In this document: positions 38,157 through 53,100 of the stretch, one piece after another
How the letters are laid out: each line of letters starts with the position of its first letter
Numbering within the stretch: position 1 is the stretch's first letter
Assembly (NCBI GenBank): GCA_035048485.1
Contig: CM068590.1
Span: forward strand, 9,289,329-9,353,328
DNA from: Pteria penguin
Taxonomy: Eukaryota > Mollusca > Bivalvia > Pterioida > Pteriidae
DNA length: 64,000 bases
Direction of reading: 5' to 3'
Made by a program: the position numbers and the translations under genes
The notes under the pieces: model-generated
The model's input: only the letters and a program-made list of their open reading frames with translations
Database searches by the model: none
What the model was told of the DNA's origin: nothing

Positions 38157-41100
38157 CAAAGCAAAGCAAATGGAATGAATGGTTTCAGCCCGAATCAATA
38201 CACCATCACCGCTTACCAGTTGTTTATATATTGTGTAAGCCTCTTTTTCAGCTTGCAGAGCAGCCCTGAAGTCGCCACGGCAACTATGTGTCCAAGCCAC
38301 AAGATGATAATTCATGGCACCTTTCAATGTTTTACTGCCAAAGTATCTATGAAAAGAGAGGGATGAATTCATCTTCAATATGAACCCAAAATACACTTAG
38401 TGAAAGACTTTATATCACACATGTTGACTATGCATTAAATCATTATGTTCACTTTGGAAGATCAAACTCCAAAACAAAGAAATATATTTCTAAACATAGT
38501 TTTCAGAGTTCAACCTAATTGAATGATGCTTCATTTCCTTTTAATTCAGATCCACTTAAATATGGATTGCTTGTTTGAGTAAATGAAAATTCACTGACAC
38601 ATACCATAACATGTTCTAATGCAATTCTTTATATTGTTTTTTGTGAGGATATAAATATTAATACATAATAAAATTATATATATATGTTATAGAAATACAT
38701 CCATAATTCAATCAGAACTTTTATCATTCTCTTCAGGTTCTAACTCAGTAGAACGATAGTCTTAGTGTTCATCATGTTGAATTCTCATATTAACGAAAAA
38801 CAAAACATAGCTGCCCTATGCCATAATTATATGTAATATGGTTTTCACCTAAACTTTAAGAAATGGGATTTTTCTGAGAGTAGTACCAGGGAATAGTTTC
38901 TCCTTGATAAAGACACAGATGAAAAGGATCTTTCACACGTTATTTACTTTCATCATTCAAATGCTCACCTGCATTGACCGAAGACCTAGCAAGGTTGGTA
39001 ACAATGACCTTTAGACAGAACTTGCTAACCTCTCCCTAAAGTTGGGAGACAATGGGAGCCACGCTCAACCTGTAGGAAAATGACTTACTTGCAGTTGAGC
39101 TCCAGTGCATGTTCTAGGAATCTCAGGGAGAGATCAAACTCCTCTACAGCATGTAGAATGAGCCCAATATTACTCTGTAAAGAAACAGAGCACTAAGTAA
39201 GCATGTTCAGAAGCTTATCATGTGATGGTTTTTTTTTTATTATGCAGTATCATGATCATTTTCCTTATAAAATGGGAGTCAATATCTAAATTCAAATTTG
39301 TCAATATAAAGTTAATACTTGTTAGCTTTTGAATTTCTATCTGTTTGTTTTGCTTACAATTATATCATCCATTATATTTTACCATTGCATATATCTTTAT
39401 ATACAAGGAAAAAAATGGTTTTCTCTGATGAATTAAATGATTTTGTACATATTCTGAAACAAGACTTTCTGAACCATTCATTAATATTCAAATATTTTTC
39501 ATAGATAAATATTACAGAATGGTTGGTTGGTTGATTGGTGTTTTACGTCGCTTTCAACAATTTTTCAGTAATATCGCAACATGGAAGCAGGAGGTAACCG
39601 GATCGTCGGCACCACAAAATGTTACAGAAAACTTCATTGTCCCCACACCAAGGGAAATTTGTGTGAAATATGATAAAGACTGTGAGCTCGGACAGACAGA
39701 CAAGACAATGATGTTCCCCTGGAATAACTATAACGCTGATGCTATTTCAAAATAATTTTTTTCCACAGAAACTAAAATTAATTAATTTTCTCCTGTTACT
39801 ACAATAAAATGATCAGGTATAGAAGAAGGAAGACTTACATCAATAATAGCTACTTCTGGATGATCTTCTCCATGACACAGAATGGCAAGATAACGAGCTC
39901 TATATAACAGACGCAGGGCACTGGACACCTGACTGTTAGCAAAACAGTACATAGCCAGATGAGCCTGGAAAACATAACATGGTTATCCATAACTTTTAGG
40001 AGTGTACTAGATTGCGCACTCTATCAGTTATTCAACAGATACTAAACTTCATTTGAATATATTTTCTACACTAAGAGTCAAAAGTAAAATTAATTTATAA
40101 TACAGCTTTTACCATGTATAAAATTCATGATCATATGTTTCTCAACAAAACTGTGTAACAATAAATCAAGCATGAGTTATTTAGACGAGACAAAACATGT
40201 AACCGCAAGATAAATATCCTAGACCCAGCTCTACCTCCTAAGTCAATCTAATGACAATCAGCTGAATATCATTCTTCATTTGTTCATTCTGAACGATAGT
40301 CAAATAGAACATCATCTTGAAATAGACTGACAAAGAGCAGGTCAGTGTTTTCCTTTATAGCACTACCACATTATTTTATTCAAAATAACCCTAACTATGG
40401 ATAAAGCATGAAATAAAATTTGAAAAAAGTTAACATAATTATCTTTTTTTTAATCAAGAGTAGTTGGCAATGCCCCTGGCTTGTGGGAAACACACAGCAC
40501 AGTGCTAACTCTGCTAAAACAGAATCCTGCTAAACAAAGTAAACCTACACTGGTAAACAAAGTGCACCTACAGTTGTAAACAAAGTACACCTACACTGCT
40601 AAACAATGTATACCTACACATCTAAACAAAGTACACCTACACTGCTAAACAAAGTACACCTACACATCTAAACAAAGTACACCTACACTGCTAAACACAG
40701 TACACCTAAACATCTACACAAAGTACACCTACACATCTACACAAAGTACACCTACACTGCTAAACAAAGTACACCTACACATCTAAACAAAGTACACCTA
40801 CACATCTACACAAAGTACACCTACACATCTAAACAGAGTACACCTACACATCTAAACAAAGTACACCTACACATCTAAACAAAGTGCACCTACACATCGA
40901 AACAAAGTACACCTACACTGCTAAACAAAGTACACCTACACTGCTAAACAAAGTACCCCTACACACCTAAACAAAGTACACCTACATATCTACACAAAGT
41001 ACATCTACACTGCTAAACAAAGTGCACCTACACACCTAAACAAAGTAAACCTACGCATCTAAACAAAGTACACCTACACACTTAAACAAAGTACACCTAC

Positions 41101-44100
41101 ACAAAGTACACCTACATTGCTAAACAAATTACACCTACACATCTACACAAAGTACACCTACACATCTATATAACTTCTCGGTAATAAGCATGATTTGTAA
41201 TCTAGTTATGACTTACATATTCTGTGATTGTGTTAGGATGGTCGATACCTAACACACGTTCACTCATTAGCACAGCTCTCTGTTGGTATGACATAGCCTG
41301 AAAAAATGAGTACAAATCAGCTTCATTACATTTGTATCAACAATGGATTATTTGTTAAATCAAAACTGAATGAAAGACTTCATGTAAATCATTAGTATTT
41401 CATCTTCTTTGATTAAGCTCTGCTAATTACCTATACAGTTGACCAATACTAGATTTCCTTTGTTTTCACTTAAATGTAAATGCTCTGCATCAAAAGAAAC
41501 AAGATGTGTCTGTGAGGCACTGAAGTCCTCAGAGGGAAGAAATGTCCGAAGATATTTGTAGAGTCTCAAGTCAAAGTCAACATAACTATGTATTTTTTCA
41601 TATTAATAAGAAAGTCTTATAAGGACTTCTCAAGTAAAATATTAAAGTCTTATCTCTAATTTTTCAGAAACTATGGCAAACAGACAAACAACAAACAGAA
41701 CAAAAAGTATATGCCTATGAATCACCTATTCAAGGGTAGGAATGAAGAAATCTTGAAATGAATATTACCTCTGAGTAGTCCCCAAGCATGTAGTTGAGTC
41801 TAGCTAGAAGTCGTAAACAGGAAGCTATATCTGGATGCATGGCACCATACACATTGTTTAGGAGGTTAAGAGCCTCACTGATAAGGTCATGACCCTCGCG
41901 TAAATTACACTGCTGTATCTTGGTCTGACCACTTGTGAAGAAATGACAGGCATCTGAAGCCTACAAAGAAGGGGAAAAAATAATAGAGAAAATCACAATA
42001 CCAAGTCTTGTACTATGCTAAACAATACAACCAAAGTAGTAAGATAACCATTAAACTGAGTAAGCTTTGCCTATAGTAAATAAAAATAAAATACCAATTA
42101 TGGGAAAATCCAGTGAATGCAGTCAGACAACAATTTCACAGGGAAAGCTTTGCTCATTGATTGTAGGTGATTGTAAACAACGTGACAATCACTTAGCCAT
42201 GTTTGAATATCTTAACAACAGTAAAACTTTGTCAACATAATCTGATGACCATTTAATTAGGAAAGCTTTGAATAACTACTGATCAAATGTCAGGGAAGAC
42301 CACTTACCCTTGGCTGAACATGCTTAACAATGGGGAATATGTTGATGATATCCTCTTCGTAAAATATTTGTTTGTTTCTGACATCCAGATTATAGTCTCT
42401 TAATAAAATCTGAATTCCAACTTTGATACAGAAAGACCGTAATAATGTCACTCGCTGCACACCATACTTTTCTACAAGTGTATCCATTGAATCACTAGAA
42501 ATGAAATGGTAAAACATCAATTTAAATGAGTATGACCTAAGCAACTGTACTGTGAAAAATATATAAAATGTTCATTCGGGTAATTTTCAACTGATAACAA
42601 AATGTAAAAAATAAATACAAATCAAATTCTTTTTCTTTAAATGACACATGTTAAGTTTCCTTTGGCTAAAACTTTCTCATACAATTTCTATTTCCCATAT
42701 TTCTTGACTCATAGGATTTAGTGAATTGACAAACAAACATCAAGAGATATGTTTTCATTCTAAACAGTGCAGCCATGGGGAAATATTATGACAGTACTAT
42801 TTATCAATACAATGAATGAAATATTACTTGGATCAATCCATGATAATCTAACAACCGTTGCTATGACAGAAAATACATTTTTAATCAATGCCTATTCTCT
42901 CTGTGTAAGCACATCTTATTTTTCTTCATAATTGAGTCTGAGGAAGAGTGGAAAACTTTTCAGAATTTCCATAATGGATGGGAAGATAAAATAGTTGAGA
43001 GAATTACAAAGAATCATACAGAAAGATTCTCTGTCCAGTCCATAATTCAATCAGAACTTTTATCATTCTCTTCAGTTTCTAACTCAGTAGAACGATAGTC
43101 TTAGTGTTCATCACGCTGAATTCTTCTTGTTTTTCATTAATAATTTCATCCTACATAGAATGGTAACTGATGACTTACCAATGCACTTCAAAGTGATAGT
43201 ATTCCTGGATTTCCTCTGTCACTCGCTTCCATAAAGACTTCGGTGTTTCATTTACCCAATCTGTGTTATCTGTGAATGAAAAGATATGATAAGATCCTAT
43301 AAAGAATATTATGGTTGATACTAAAATTCTAAGGTTTAATGATTAAAATTCATTACAGTATATAATAAAATCATGATTTTATGAAGAAAAAAAAATACAC
43401 ACAGAAAAGACACCATCAGCTCAGTTTTGAGTTTCTATGACCTGGGTTGAACTTTATGACCTCATGACCTAAGCTAAGTTGGTAGTAATGTTATAATTAT
43501 AGCCACCTATAGCAATGGAACAAGACCTCCATTGATCATTGTTACAAATCAAATACACAAATTTAGGACTAAAATTATGTATTGATAATTTATGATGTTT
43601 TCTAATAGAGAAGTATACCAAAACATAAGCTAATTACAATTTAAGAAGCATTTAAGATCAAGTCCTTATTCAAGACCTTTTGTGAAATTTGGGTACAAAT
43701 GACTGATTGATTGATTATTGTTTGATGTCACTCCGAGATCATTTCACATGTACAGTGACGATATCACCTAAAGCATTGCAGAGAAATGTATACCTATGCA
43801 ATAATTTGACCGATTAACTGATTATAATTTTAAGTTACTACATGATTATTTCACATATATATTGATAATGGCATCTGCATGATGCACTGCACAGAAATTT
43901 ATACCTTCGCAAATGACCCACTCAAAGTAGCGTGGGATCATTTATGTGCCACTCCTGTGCGACACAGGACTGCAATTTTCACAGCCTCACCCAAAAGGAT
44001 AGGACAACATTCTGCCCATGGTGGAAATCAAACCAGAGACCTCTCAGTCATTAGCCGAGCACCTCCTTCACTGAGCTACAAAGCTCTTAGTATAGATCCA

Positions 44101-47100
44101 AGTAACATACCCATTCCTAGAAGAACAGTCTTGTTTCTTCTGTTGTTCTTTCTTCTTGCTTTCTTCCCATGAAGCTACAATTAAGAAACATTACATAAAT
44201 ACCGATAAACATTGTACTGAACAATTCTAATATATTCTTTAAATACCAAAATATCTTTTGTTCTGAACCTCTGGAAAATCAAAGACTTTGAGAATAAGAG
44301 CAATAAATGAATAGTCTATCTGTAAAATTTTTGAATTTAATTTCAATACTCAGCAATTCCTTAGTATATCTTTGAAGAGGTCAAAATTAAAGCATCCCTA
44401 TTGAGAATACCATTTACAATGGCAATACTAGAAAAGTGATAAATTGTTGTTTACAAACTCTGACTTTATATGACATTTATGTTCCTTACCAAAACACTTT
44501 TAACAAAAAACGTAGGATTGATTGATTTATTGAATTTTGCTAAAACGTCACACCATGAATATTTCACGTATATGGTGACGGCATCTGCCTGATGCGGGGC
44601 ATACAATTTTGACCTTTGAAACGGACCCACCCGAAACAGTGAGGGATCTTTAACGTGCCATGCATGCCACGACATGGGGCCTCGGTTTTTACGGTCTCAT
44701 CCGAAAGACAGGACACAGGCATGACCAGAGCAGGACTCAAACCCCAGCCTCCCGATCAGGAGGCGAGTGTGATACCACTAGGCCACGCCGGTTTCAAAAA
44801 ACCAAAGATGTTGAGTTTCAAGGAACATGTTCTGCCTAAAAAGATACTTAAACCTTTGGTGTATAAGATGGACTATGGACAAGGTGAACCTTAAGTCTCA
44901 TTATACTTGCTAGTTCATACAACAAGAAATGTCAGAAGACAGCAGAGCTCACCTGTGGCAACCAAATTTAAATAGCAAAAGTTTTTCGTAAGTAAGTCAA
45001 TTTTCAAGGTCAAGGTCAAAACCTAAAATTTTTTATACGTAATGAAAGGTCTTGTCACAAGGAATACACAAATGAAACATTTAAGCATCATCTCTAAATG
45101 TTCACAAATTTTGACCATGATTAAAGGTTTTTAAAAGCATGTCAAACTTCAAGGTCAAGGTCACAAGGTAATAAATTTTGATTTTAAAAGAAAGGTCTTG
45201 ACAAAACCAATACTAATGTGAAATATTAAAGCCCTGTCTCCAATAATTCTAAAGTTATGATCCAGGCTAAGGTTTTGACAATAGCTCTCCAAACATTTGT
45301 CTGTATTCTGACCCCTTTATAAGCAAATTACATTAACTGACCTCTTCAGCAGTGACTTGAGTATGAGGAGTAGGGAAAGCACCTAGAAGGCAGTTGAGGA
45401 AATGACTGACAGCAGCTGAAAGGTTCATCATATCTACTCCCTGCATGTACGACTTAAACAGATGTTTGGCTGCTCTACACACCAACTCAGCAATAGCTAT
45501 ATTCTGAAAAAAAAAAAAAAAAATAAAATAAAAAAAATACAAAATTTCTTCATCAGGATATAGACAATCGTTTCGTGTTTATGATAATTTAATATAGTAA
45601 CACAAACACCTGAAAGCTAATCGAAATAAATAGATACAAGAAGTACAGAATGTTCTACCATTATCATTACATTCTGATAAATCAAAGGACTCAAAAGTCC
45701 TGAGAGTCGGCTTTGCTGATTTTAAGTATGTAATCATTTTACCATTTTAGTGGCGGATTCAGGATTTCAGGAAATTAGGTCTTTGTTGCAACTACATCGT
45801 CATTATACCTATGTACAAAATGCTAATAAAATTTGCTCTCTTCATACTATCTTACGGCAGAGAGTTTGCAATTGCTTGCATCCGAAATGAACGTGCAATC
45901 GACAACTTCATGGCAACAAGTTTTACTGCATTGTTGTCACGAGTCGAAGCTGAGCCAAGGAACGACATTCCTTCAAATGGGACATTAAATAACCATCTTA
46001 TTCACGATTCTCATAATGTTTGAACATCATTTATATTTAGAAACATACAACATTTACCTAAGTATTTATATTGCATTTTCATTATCAGAGGAAATGCGGG
46101 AAGATCGATCTTTAAATTTGTCATATATGTGAAGAAGAACTAAAGTTCCAGAACATGTTGGGGAAAACTTTAATTGAAATATCTCGATAAAAACAAGCGA
46201 TACAAGATCAAGACAAATGCTTTGTCTGGAGAATTACACAATTGAGTACATCCGACGGTGTCGGTGGTAAACACATCGTAAAGTAGTCACAACTACATAT
46301 TATTACGCGAAATTTGAAAACATTATTGCAACTCCTTTTTTCGAGTTATTGAAACTAGTTTATGTTTAGCTTAAATTAACTGAGCTAAAGGTACATTGTG
46401 CTGATCAAGAATTCTTAAGACAACATCAGTAATTTTTCGGCACTTTATTTTTTAGCGGCATAGTAAGCTCTATATCGGTAGTGAAAGTTATAACCCCTGA
46501 AAAGAAAGTGATCGCAATGAGTGCGGCTTTGCCGACTCAAAAAAGAGACTATCCATTCAGTTAACAAAATATGGAAAAAAAATTCTCAGTTCATTATGAA
46601 CACGCTAGCTTATTTCAATAAAATGCTACAAGGGTTAGATGGCAAATTTCAACACTTTTAATATATAAAATTGTCCTATGAATTTGATACTGACATTCTT
46701 AACATGAACCAATTTACATATAAAAGGGACTGGACAATCATCAACAGAAATAACTTACATAAACATACTGGATGGATGGATGCTTCTTCACCAGTTCTGC
46801 CACTTTTCCTAGGTATCTCATATTGATACCCCTGCAATAACAATCATCACATCATTAATCTCCATGGTAACGGTAAATCTTAATCCTATTCTCTTCATTT
46901 ACAACTAGAAAGTTTAAAAGTTTCAGATCTAGGGACCTTTTGATACCTCCACACTTGAAACATCCACATACAAAAGTTCAAGTCAAGGCGACTTTGTGTT
47001 AAGGATGTTTACTCAGAGATCAAAATTAGAATCGAGACTTTAAATCAGTTGGAATTAACAAAGAGATCTGAGTAATTAGTATTTGAGTAAATGAGATTCA

Positions 47101-50100
47101 ACTGTATTTTACACAAGCATGATTCTATGTAACTAATGTGGAAAGATACAGGAGACCCTAGACTAGACTTCAGCTGGTACAAACAAGATCGGACATCAGA
47201 GACTACTTACTTTTGATGCATTTGCTCTGTTAGTGTTAAGCTGTCGATGGGGGAAGAGGTGTGCTCCATGCAATCCTTGATCTGAAAGCATTAATACAAA
47301 TCTGAATTTACAAAAATTTTATCTAAACGAAGAAATTCTATCACTTCAACAAATCTTAAAGTCAAAATCATGACATCTATTTCTGAAAATGCACATTATC
47401 TACTTGAACTTAAAATTCTCTTCATATTCTCAATAGAACCATAGTCTTTGTGTTTGTAATGTTGAATGAAAAACAATCAAAAAATATCGGCTCTTTCATC
47501 TAATATACACCTTTCTTGATGACACAATAGGTAACAAAAGCCTTGTGATGTGAATAATGCATTCTTGTGTCTACCAGCAAAGTATTTATGCTTTATCCAG
47601 CACTTTGATGTATGAAGTCAACCTGTATATAGTATTCAGAGATCATCTTTTCTTCCATTTCACCTTGATCACTCCTATAGACTGGATTGAATCTTTTTGC
47701 TTTAGTCTGTATATCACCATAGGATTTTTGTGTAAAGATGACTTACGAATGAAGGGATCTGATGAACTACAAGGAATTCTGCTGCATCTTTGACTAGTTG
47801 CTTCTCATTCCTTAGACTTGCACTCTGAAATAATGTCGGGTATCAGTTATATACCGCATACATTTCTACCAACCTCTCACCACTCATTATTTACATACAA
47901 TGCCTGTCTGGAGCCAAATGCTTTAGCTCACAAGACATCTGACTACTACAATACCTTAGTCAATGCTTTAGCCCACAAGACATCTGACTACTACAATACC
48001 TTAGTCAATGCTTTAGCCCACAAGACATCTGACTACTACAATACCTTAGTCAATGCTTTAGCCCACAAGACATCTGACTACTACAATACCTTAGTTAATG
48101 CTTTAGCTCACAAGACATCTGACTACTACAATACCTTAGCCAATGCTTTAGCCCACAAGACATCTGACTACTACAATACCTTAGTCAATGCTTTAACTCA
48201 CAAGACATCTGACTACTACAATACCTTAGTCAATGCTTTAGCCCACAAGACATCTGACTACTACAATACCTTAGTCAATGCTTTAGCTCACAAGACATCT
48301 GACTACTACAATACCTTAGTCAATGCTTTAGCCCACAAGACATCTGACTACTACAATACCTTAGTCAATGCTTTAGCTCACAAGACATCTGACTACTACA
48401 ATACCTTAGTCAATGCTTTAGCCCACAAGACATCCGACTACTACAATACCTTAGTCAATGCTTTAGCCCACAAGACATCTGACTACTACAATACCTTAGT
48501 CAATGCTTTAGCCCACAAGACATCTGACTACTACAATACCTTAGTCAATGCTTTAGCCCACAAGACATCTGACTACTACAATACCTTAGTCAATGCTTTA
48601 GCCCACAAGACATCCGACTACTACAATACCTTAGTCAATGCTTTAGCCCACAAGACATCCGACTACTACAATACCTTAGTCAATGCTTTAGCCCACAAGA
48701 CATCTGACTACTACAATACCTTAGTTAATGCTTTAGCTCACAAGACATCCGACTACTACAATACCTTAGCCAATGCTTTAGCCCACAAGACATCTGACTA
48801 CTACAATACCTTAGTCAATGCTTTAACTCACAAGACATCAGACTACTACAATACCTTAGTCAATGCTTTAGCCCACAAGACATCTGACTACTACAATACC
48901 TTAGTCAATGCTTTAACTCACAAGACATCCGACTACTACAATACCTTAGTCAATGCTTTAGCCCACAAGACATCTGACTGCTACAATACCTTAGTCAATG
49001 CTTTAGCCCACAAGACATCCGACTACTACAATACCTTAGTCAATGCTTTAGCCCACAAGACATCTGACTACTACAATACCTTAGTCAATGCTTTAGCCCA
49101 CAAGACATCCGACTACTACAATACCTTAGTCAGTGCTTTAGCCCACAAGACATCTGACTACTACAATACCTTAGTTAATGCTTTAGCTCACAAGACATCT
49201 GACTACTACAATACCTTAGTCAATGCTTTAACTCACAAGACATCAGACTACTACAATACCTTAGTCAATGCTTTAGCCCACAAGACATCTGACTACTACA
49301 ATACCTTAGTAAATGCTTTAGCTCACAAGACATCCGACTACTACAATACCTTAGTCAATGCTTTAGCCCACAAGACATCAGACTACTACAATACCTTAGT
49401 CAATGCTTTAGCCCACAAGACATCTGACTACTACAATACCTTAGTCAATGTACTTCATATTGGTAAAAAGAAACAAAAGCGTTATTACAACAGTATAATA
49501 CAGGAATTTCTAGTTAATGTCAATTGTTTCACAGAATTTGAGAGTGGCATATTTTTGCCAAAAAAAAAAAAAAAAAAAAAAAAAAAGAAAAGTAGTGCAT
49601 TGTTTAAAGATGACATTCAATAATTTCAACTGGCTTTAAGTTATGGCACAGTGCATTAAGAATTCTATGTCATTATATACTTACATCTGGTGATACATGT
49701 TTGACATGTGATTGAAAGACATCAGGGTTGAAAGTAATGTTGAATTCTGGAAAAGAAATAGAACACTGTTCTTGTGAATTTTCTTTTACTAGAATAAAAA
49801 AAAAGTACAAATAGTAAGCAATTATATATCTGAACATTTTTTTCTAAAGGAAGGATACTGAAATGCTATTTTCCTGTTCCCATGTCATATGTCTTTACTG
49901 TTCCCATGCACACTTTCCCAAAAACTACATATAAAATTTTCAACAAGATCAATTTACAAAGATAATGATAAAAATTTCAAAGTAATCTTTGATCAATTTG
50001 TCCTTATTAGAGAAGGTACAAAATGATTGATTATTGTTTTATGTCATTCCACAATTTTTTCCATGTATGTGGTGACGGCATCTACCTGATGCATAGAGTT

Positions 50101-53100
50101 TAAGCCTATGTAATGGACCCTCCCCAGGCAGCTTTCTGTGACTGTTTAGTGGTATCACAACATGTGTGTAGTTCTAAACAACATCTGAACTATATAATGG
50201 TAGTCTAAAGATCAAATTTAGCATTATTCTGTCCCTCAAACTAAGCATCTCATCAAGTATTTCAAATGGAATTCTTACTCAAATACAACTTGATATTTCT
50301 CTTCCTGATTTTACACTTTCAATCACCAGAATGTTTCTTATACAACATTTTATGACTAATAAAATCAGATACAGTTTTTCCTTGGTATCAATGTTCTGGT
50401 GTAATTATAAACTATACTACAAAGTTTACAATTTGATTTTACCAGTATCACTGAGAGATCCTACAGCTTTAGCAGCTTGTTTGACGACTTCTCTACTGTT
50501 CTCCTCATCTATAAAATAATAATATATAAATAAAGAATAAGAATTGAGCTCTTCTTTATTTTCCAGGTAATGAGGTAAAGAAATCATAAAGTATATCTTT
50601 CAGTATATGTCAATTTCTGTTTTCCTTTTTCAGATTTCAGTGTCCAACTTAGTAGAAGTCATGCTGAAGTTTAACCTCTTGATTTCACTTAGCATAAATC
50701 TATTCCTGGACAAAGCAGAGGTCAGCATACAAAGCAGTACAATTAAGGTTCACGTCTTACGACTACCAGCAGTACACTTAAGGCTCAGTCTTACGACTAC
50801 CAGCAGTACACGCAAGGTTCCTTTCTTGCCACTATTATTAAACACCCTCATTCAGGCAAAATTAGAAGTCTTCTAATTTTAATTTATTTCTCCATACTCA
50901 ACACTCTTCACATTTGATGCTCACTTTCAGCAACAGTTGAAGATAATTCCTCCACCATTTTCTTAGCTTTGTCCATGTTATCTTTATCTTCCAAGTCCTC
51001 TTCTGTTTTCTCTTTACCACTCTTCTCCTCTGTACTCTTGTTATCACCATTTGGCACTGAGTCAAGCTGAAACAATCATCATAGTTCACTATACTACCCG
51101 TACAAGAAATCAGACTTTGATTAAGTAAGATTTTATTTTTGGTTGATATATAACATTTTGGAAAAACAATTTCCATACACTTAAAATTTAAACTATTACA
51201 AAAATATACATAAGATTTTGACCTTTTGCAAACTACGTAAAAAGAAAGATGCAAATTGCACACCTTTTATGAGACAACATCAACATCTTTCTCCAAATCT
51301 GAAGCTAAAGTTGCAACATCAAATAATGTTAGAATGCAAGGTGGACAAATGAAAGGAGACATGAAATTTTATGAGCATGTAATATTACAGCCAGCATTAT
51401 TTCACCAGGAGAACATTCAAATCTCTCTAAAATATAAATAAATATAAAATGTTAGACTGGCTGACGGGAATTCTCAATTTCACAAGTTGTTTATGACACT
51501 TTAAGAAATTAAAAGTCACTTTAGCTTTAAGTTGTTTAGTTATAAATATCCAGTTTTGAATCTACATGACTTGGCTGAAATATCATACATTTCCTTTGCT
51601 CTAGTTTTACACTACATACCTTGGGTGATTTGTTTTCTTTGTCTAGACGAATCTGCTGTATATGAATTGCTGCATGCCGTACAAAAGCTATATACTTCGC
51701 TCTGAAATTTATGTAAATCCTTATCATCATCTAAACCGATTAAAAATAGTTACTTACTAAACTGCTTTCTATACATGTATATATTCATTAAAATCAGATT
51801 AGTATTGTTTACTATTTAAGAAGTACTAAAAGATTTTCATGAATCAAGTTACTTCCATTAAGATAATTCATTATTAAATTAAATCACAGCTTACTCCACA
51901 AAAGCCTCGATGACCTCGCTTCGTAAGCAAGACATTTTGTGACGATGTTTCTTAGGAAAGCCATGCTCCTTCATGGTTTTGCTGAGTTCATCATCTGCAA
52001 CTGCATAATAAAGATTTTTAAATATCCAATGAGATTTGTTTTTTATAATCTAAATCTATAAAATCTTCTGGTATGAAATGATAAGTGAATTCAGGTCAGG
52101 GAAGTCTTACAGAATTACGATGTGGAACTTCTTCTTTCTGCAAATAACAATAGTATTGGGATGAGGTAGAATGTACAAAAGTTAATTGTTTCACACTGTA
52201 TTCTGAAATATTTCAAAGGGTATGAAGTATCAACTGTAGTACATATTCCTTATGTCTGCAGTGTTTTCTTTTTCATACCTTTGCATGGGAATTTTTTCTG
52301 CCATTTGCTTTTGCTAAAAGGTCAATGTTAGGGAAAAATTAATAGAGAAATTTCCATTGGGAAGAGTCCTAATAAAGGACCTGATCTGACATACTGCCAA
52401 TCCTCCTCCATGTCAAGCCTAAGGATTGTGACAGAAATCTTACACAGTGAAAAAGTGAACTGTACAGGTTCCTGTACCACAGTCAGGGGCAGACAGGAAT
52501 GTTAAACTCAAAAAGTACAAACATAGCAGGGCATGACATTGCAATATCAAGACCAAAAATTCTTCGCTACCCACCAAGTGAGTATCAGTTAACATTTTAT
52601 TCATTATATTTTATTTATTTGCAGTACATAAACTCTTACTTTCTAGGTAATTGACATCAGGTGGGTGTGTCCTCATGAGATCCAGAATATAATGGCGCTG
52701 GTCATTTCCTACTATGCCCTGTAATCATGTAAAATATGAAGTTAAATAACATGCCATTCTTAATGGCACTGGTCATCCTTGGTTAGTGTTAAATGAATGA
52801 GGACAACTCCTTCTTGTGACTTTTTACAATAGGAGCATCCAAGCAATGAGAGACATATCGTTTATGGATCATTCACTTAAGGGCCACGAAATTACAATCT
52901 TCCAGTTTTCCAGTTAGTACAGAAAAAAATGAAAGGACTTGAAAGTCCTCAAGGTCGGAATTGCATGGTCAAGTACATCAAAGGTAATAAAGTCATGATC
53001 CACCAAGAGATCACACACCAAGCGTGTAGTGTTTAGGATCAGTATTGACAAAAACACGGTCTGCGCACAGGTGCTCGTTTTCATATAAACAACGGCTCCG

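Noticed and set aside
43879..44172. 97-residue plus-strand frame next to a CLUH exon
   Set aside because: It reads through a decayed SINE and then antisense through CLUH exon 44111-44174.
47818..49623. 601-residue protein-coding gene on the plus strand
   Set aside because: It is a read-through of a 45-bp minisatellite lying in a CLUH intron, with unrelated flanking residues and a poly(A) tract at the end. Listed as a repeat, with translation only as a testable idea.
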